Below are positions 33,001-33,097 of a DNA stretch of 33,097 nucleotides, one piece after another (positions within the stretch are counted from its first letter, which is position 1; every line of letters begins with the position of its first letter). A program made the translations under genes and the position numbers. Under the pieces are notes generated by a model. The model was not told where the DNA came from. It searched no databases and worked only from the letters and a program-made list of their open reading frames with translations. The stretch covers positions 1 through 33,097 of the forward strand of contig CAKZUV010000092.1 in NCBI GenBank assembly GCA_937921555.1, written 5' to 3'. The stretch is from an uncultured Saprospiraceae bacterium. GTDB taxonomy: Bacteria > Bacteroidota > Bacteroidia > Chitinophagales > Saprospiraceae.

Positions 33001-33097
33001 GGTATAATCTGTTTCAGGTGTAAAGTCATACGAACCATCTGCGTTGAGCGTTATAGAGCCAGCTAAGGCTCCTGCTTCGTCGTAGATATCGGTTGGG
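30076..33097 (-). CDS. Large repeat adhesin with GEVED-like module and T9SS sorting domain, N-terminus beyond window
   Basis: The frame stays open to the right edge, about 1006 residues in view, so no start is visible; the GTG at 32922 is only an internal codon. From the N-terminal side there is part of one repeat and then five cadherin/VCBS-like repeats of about 95-120 residues, each opening with a Asn-Asp-rich segment (NDDTNT, SNDLDPD) and closing with a GTxTLNxDGSYSFTPxxxFTG strand pair. DTDGDG segments suggest calcium binding. Next come a GEVED-like module (RDYGDAP, MWIDWDEDGVYDD, NGEVEDF), a linker domain common in such proteins (VTLTHFSGRA, TELRWHAETEENFANYEIER) and a type A T9SS C-terminal sorting domain (ELYPNPTSS, DITDLPTGSYHL, KTFIIANE). 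It should be exported through SprA and attached to the cell surface, probably for adhesion. Confidence 0.92.
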   Translation of the reverse strand, partial: PTDIYDEAGALAGSITLNADGSYDFTPETDYTGEVPVEYVVVDDNGNPATDAATLSIEVMPVDDPAQNDPPVANDDTNTTEIDTDVSGNVIDPNDSDPEGDALTVTSALADTDGDGIVDEPLTLSLPTPIYGTDEDGNTVLAGTITLHASGTYSFDPEPTFTGEVPVDYTISDGNGGTDDATLTIGVEPDNGNATYANDDTNSGDQGVDQSGNLLTNDNDPEGDDQDVQSILVDTDGDGISETITPVAGTPVDVYQDGVLIGTITVSSTAGTYDWNPEDDFVGTAVIPYTTTDGADTDNATLYLTTFPVNDTVAEDDFTNTPFDTPVTIDVTTNDTDEEGDTPTTSLDDTNGGMDPLEGTVTLNPNGTFTFDPAPGFTGETSFQYSTCDDGTPMACDTATVYLEVFPEVNPENTLVIANPDVNTVESGQTGTGNVMSNDLDPDALNPAVTTTLAAQTVPGVDEDGNPVADAGTLTLNADGSYSFTPTGNFTGTVTQPYTICNAEAPAVCDDTELIIDVLPDNGNTTFANDDAEVTDAGVTVTNNVSSNDTDSEMDTQAITGFLVDADGDGAGDTPGTVGTPTTVGGTNDMGVFVANAGEMTLNSDGSYSFTPAPGFVGNVNVPYTTCDDDATNMACEDATLVISVLDVKRDYGDAPVTYPAVWHRAVTDSNDDNLLDGATDVWLGTSTSFEAAQQSSPTSDGDQFDDAITFGAGAGQFPLLAEAGTSYDVDITVNSAQADLVYYGMWIDWDEDGVYDDFHTGSQVTASPAIATVTITAPASVGNSVNVRLRADDDPFVATDFAGGKTNGEVEDFQALVVLPVTLTHFSGRASGCNTELRWHAETEENFANYEIERSGDGRLFSKVETIKGTGNTSSGIWYTYTDKTASQFNYYRLKMVDLDGSFEYSKIINVNTDCTTDYKIELYPNPTSSNLGVINIKFYSNSDEAQMQVVDMQGRTVRRLSVGTVRDDLNSVQLDITDLPTGSYHLNILGGGKSNTKTFIIANE

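Overview
The window looks like a chromosomal segment of a Bacteroidota bacterium, probably near the Saprospiria/Lewinella-type marine lineages; that finer placement is a guess. The evidence for the phylum is a Sov/SprA type IX secretion (T9SS) translocon, a secreted protein with a T9SS C-terminal sorting domain, a MurF-alanine racemase fusion, DUF4271 next to hemD, RprXY-like two-component pairs, several TAnnTTTG promoter elements and A-rich start regions without Shine-Dalgarno sequences. No rRNA, tRNA, insertion sequence or CRISPR array was seen.

Layout. 1-1505 (-): purple-acid-phosphatase-like secreted phosphoesterase, cut by the left edge. 1782-4918 (+): glyA, a small lipoprotein, a membrane protein and a DUF1684 protein. 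4911-5407: a repeat-filled gap. 5401-9592 (-): a three-gene operon of parvulin/SurA-type periplasmic chaperones joined by TAATG stop/start overlaps. 9593-10044: a gap with an inverted hexamer array. 10045-13852 (-): purD followed by murF-alr. 14176-22561 (+): ruvA, then the giant sprA. 22791-25142 (+): a histidine kinase and an OmpR-type regulator close to RprX/RprY. 25304-25654 (+): a small lipoprotein between two near-identical terminators in opposite orientation. 25811-27787 (-): hemD and DUF4271. 27893-30014 (+): a second, paralogous kinase/regulator pair. 30076-33097 (-): the C-terminal part of a large repeat adhesin with a GEVED-like module and a T9SS sorting domain, cut by the right edge.

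How the genes fit together. Much of the window serves the cell envelope. The SurA/PpiD-like operon can escort outer-membrane barrels. SprA is a very large barrel of the T9SS, and the adhesin carries the tag of a T9SS substrate. MurF-Alr makes peptidoglycan precursor, and the two kinases are membrane sensors. PurD, GlyA, HemD and RuvA are housekeeping.

No clearly new multi-gene system was found; most genes belong to known families. The least explained material is intergenic. At least five loci contain a degenerate short-period array (6, 7 or 8 bp) followed within about 20-90 bp by an array of the reverse-complement motif, each lying right at a gene end. One runs directly up to the start codon of the second response regulator.
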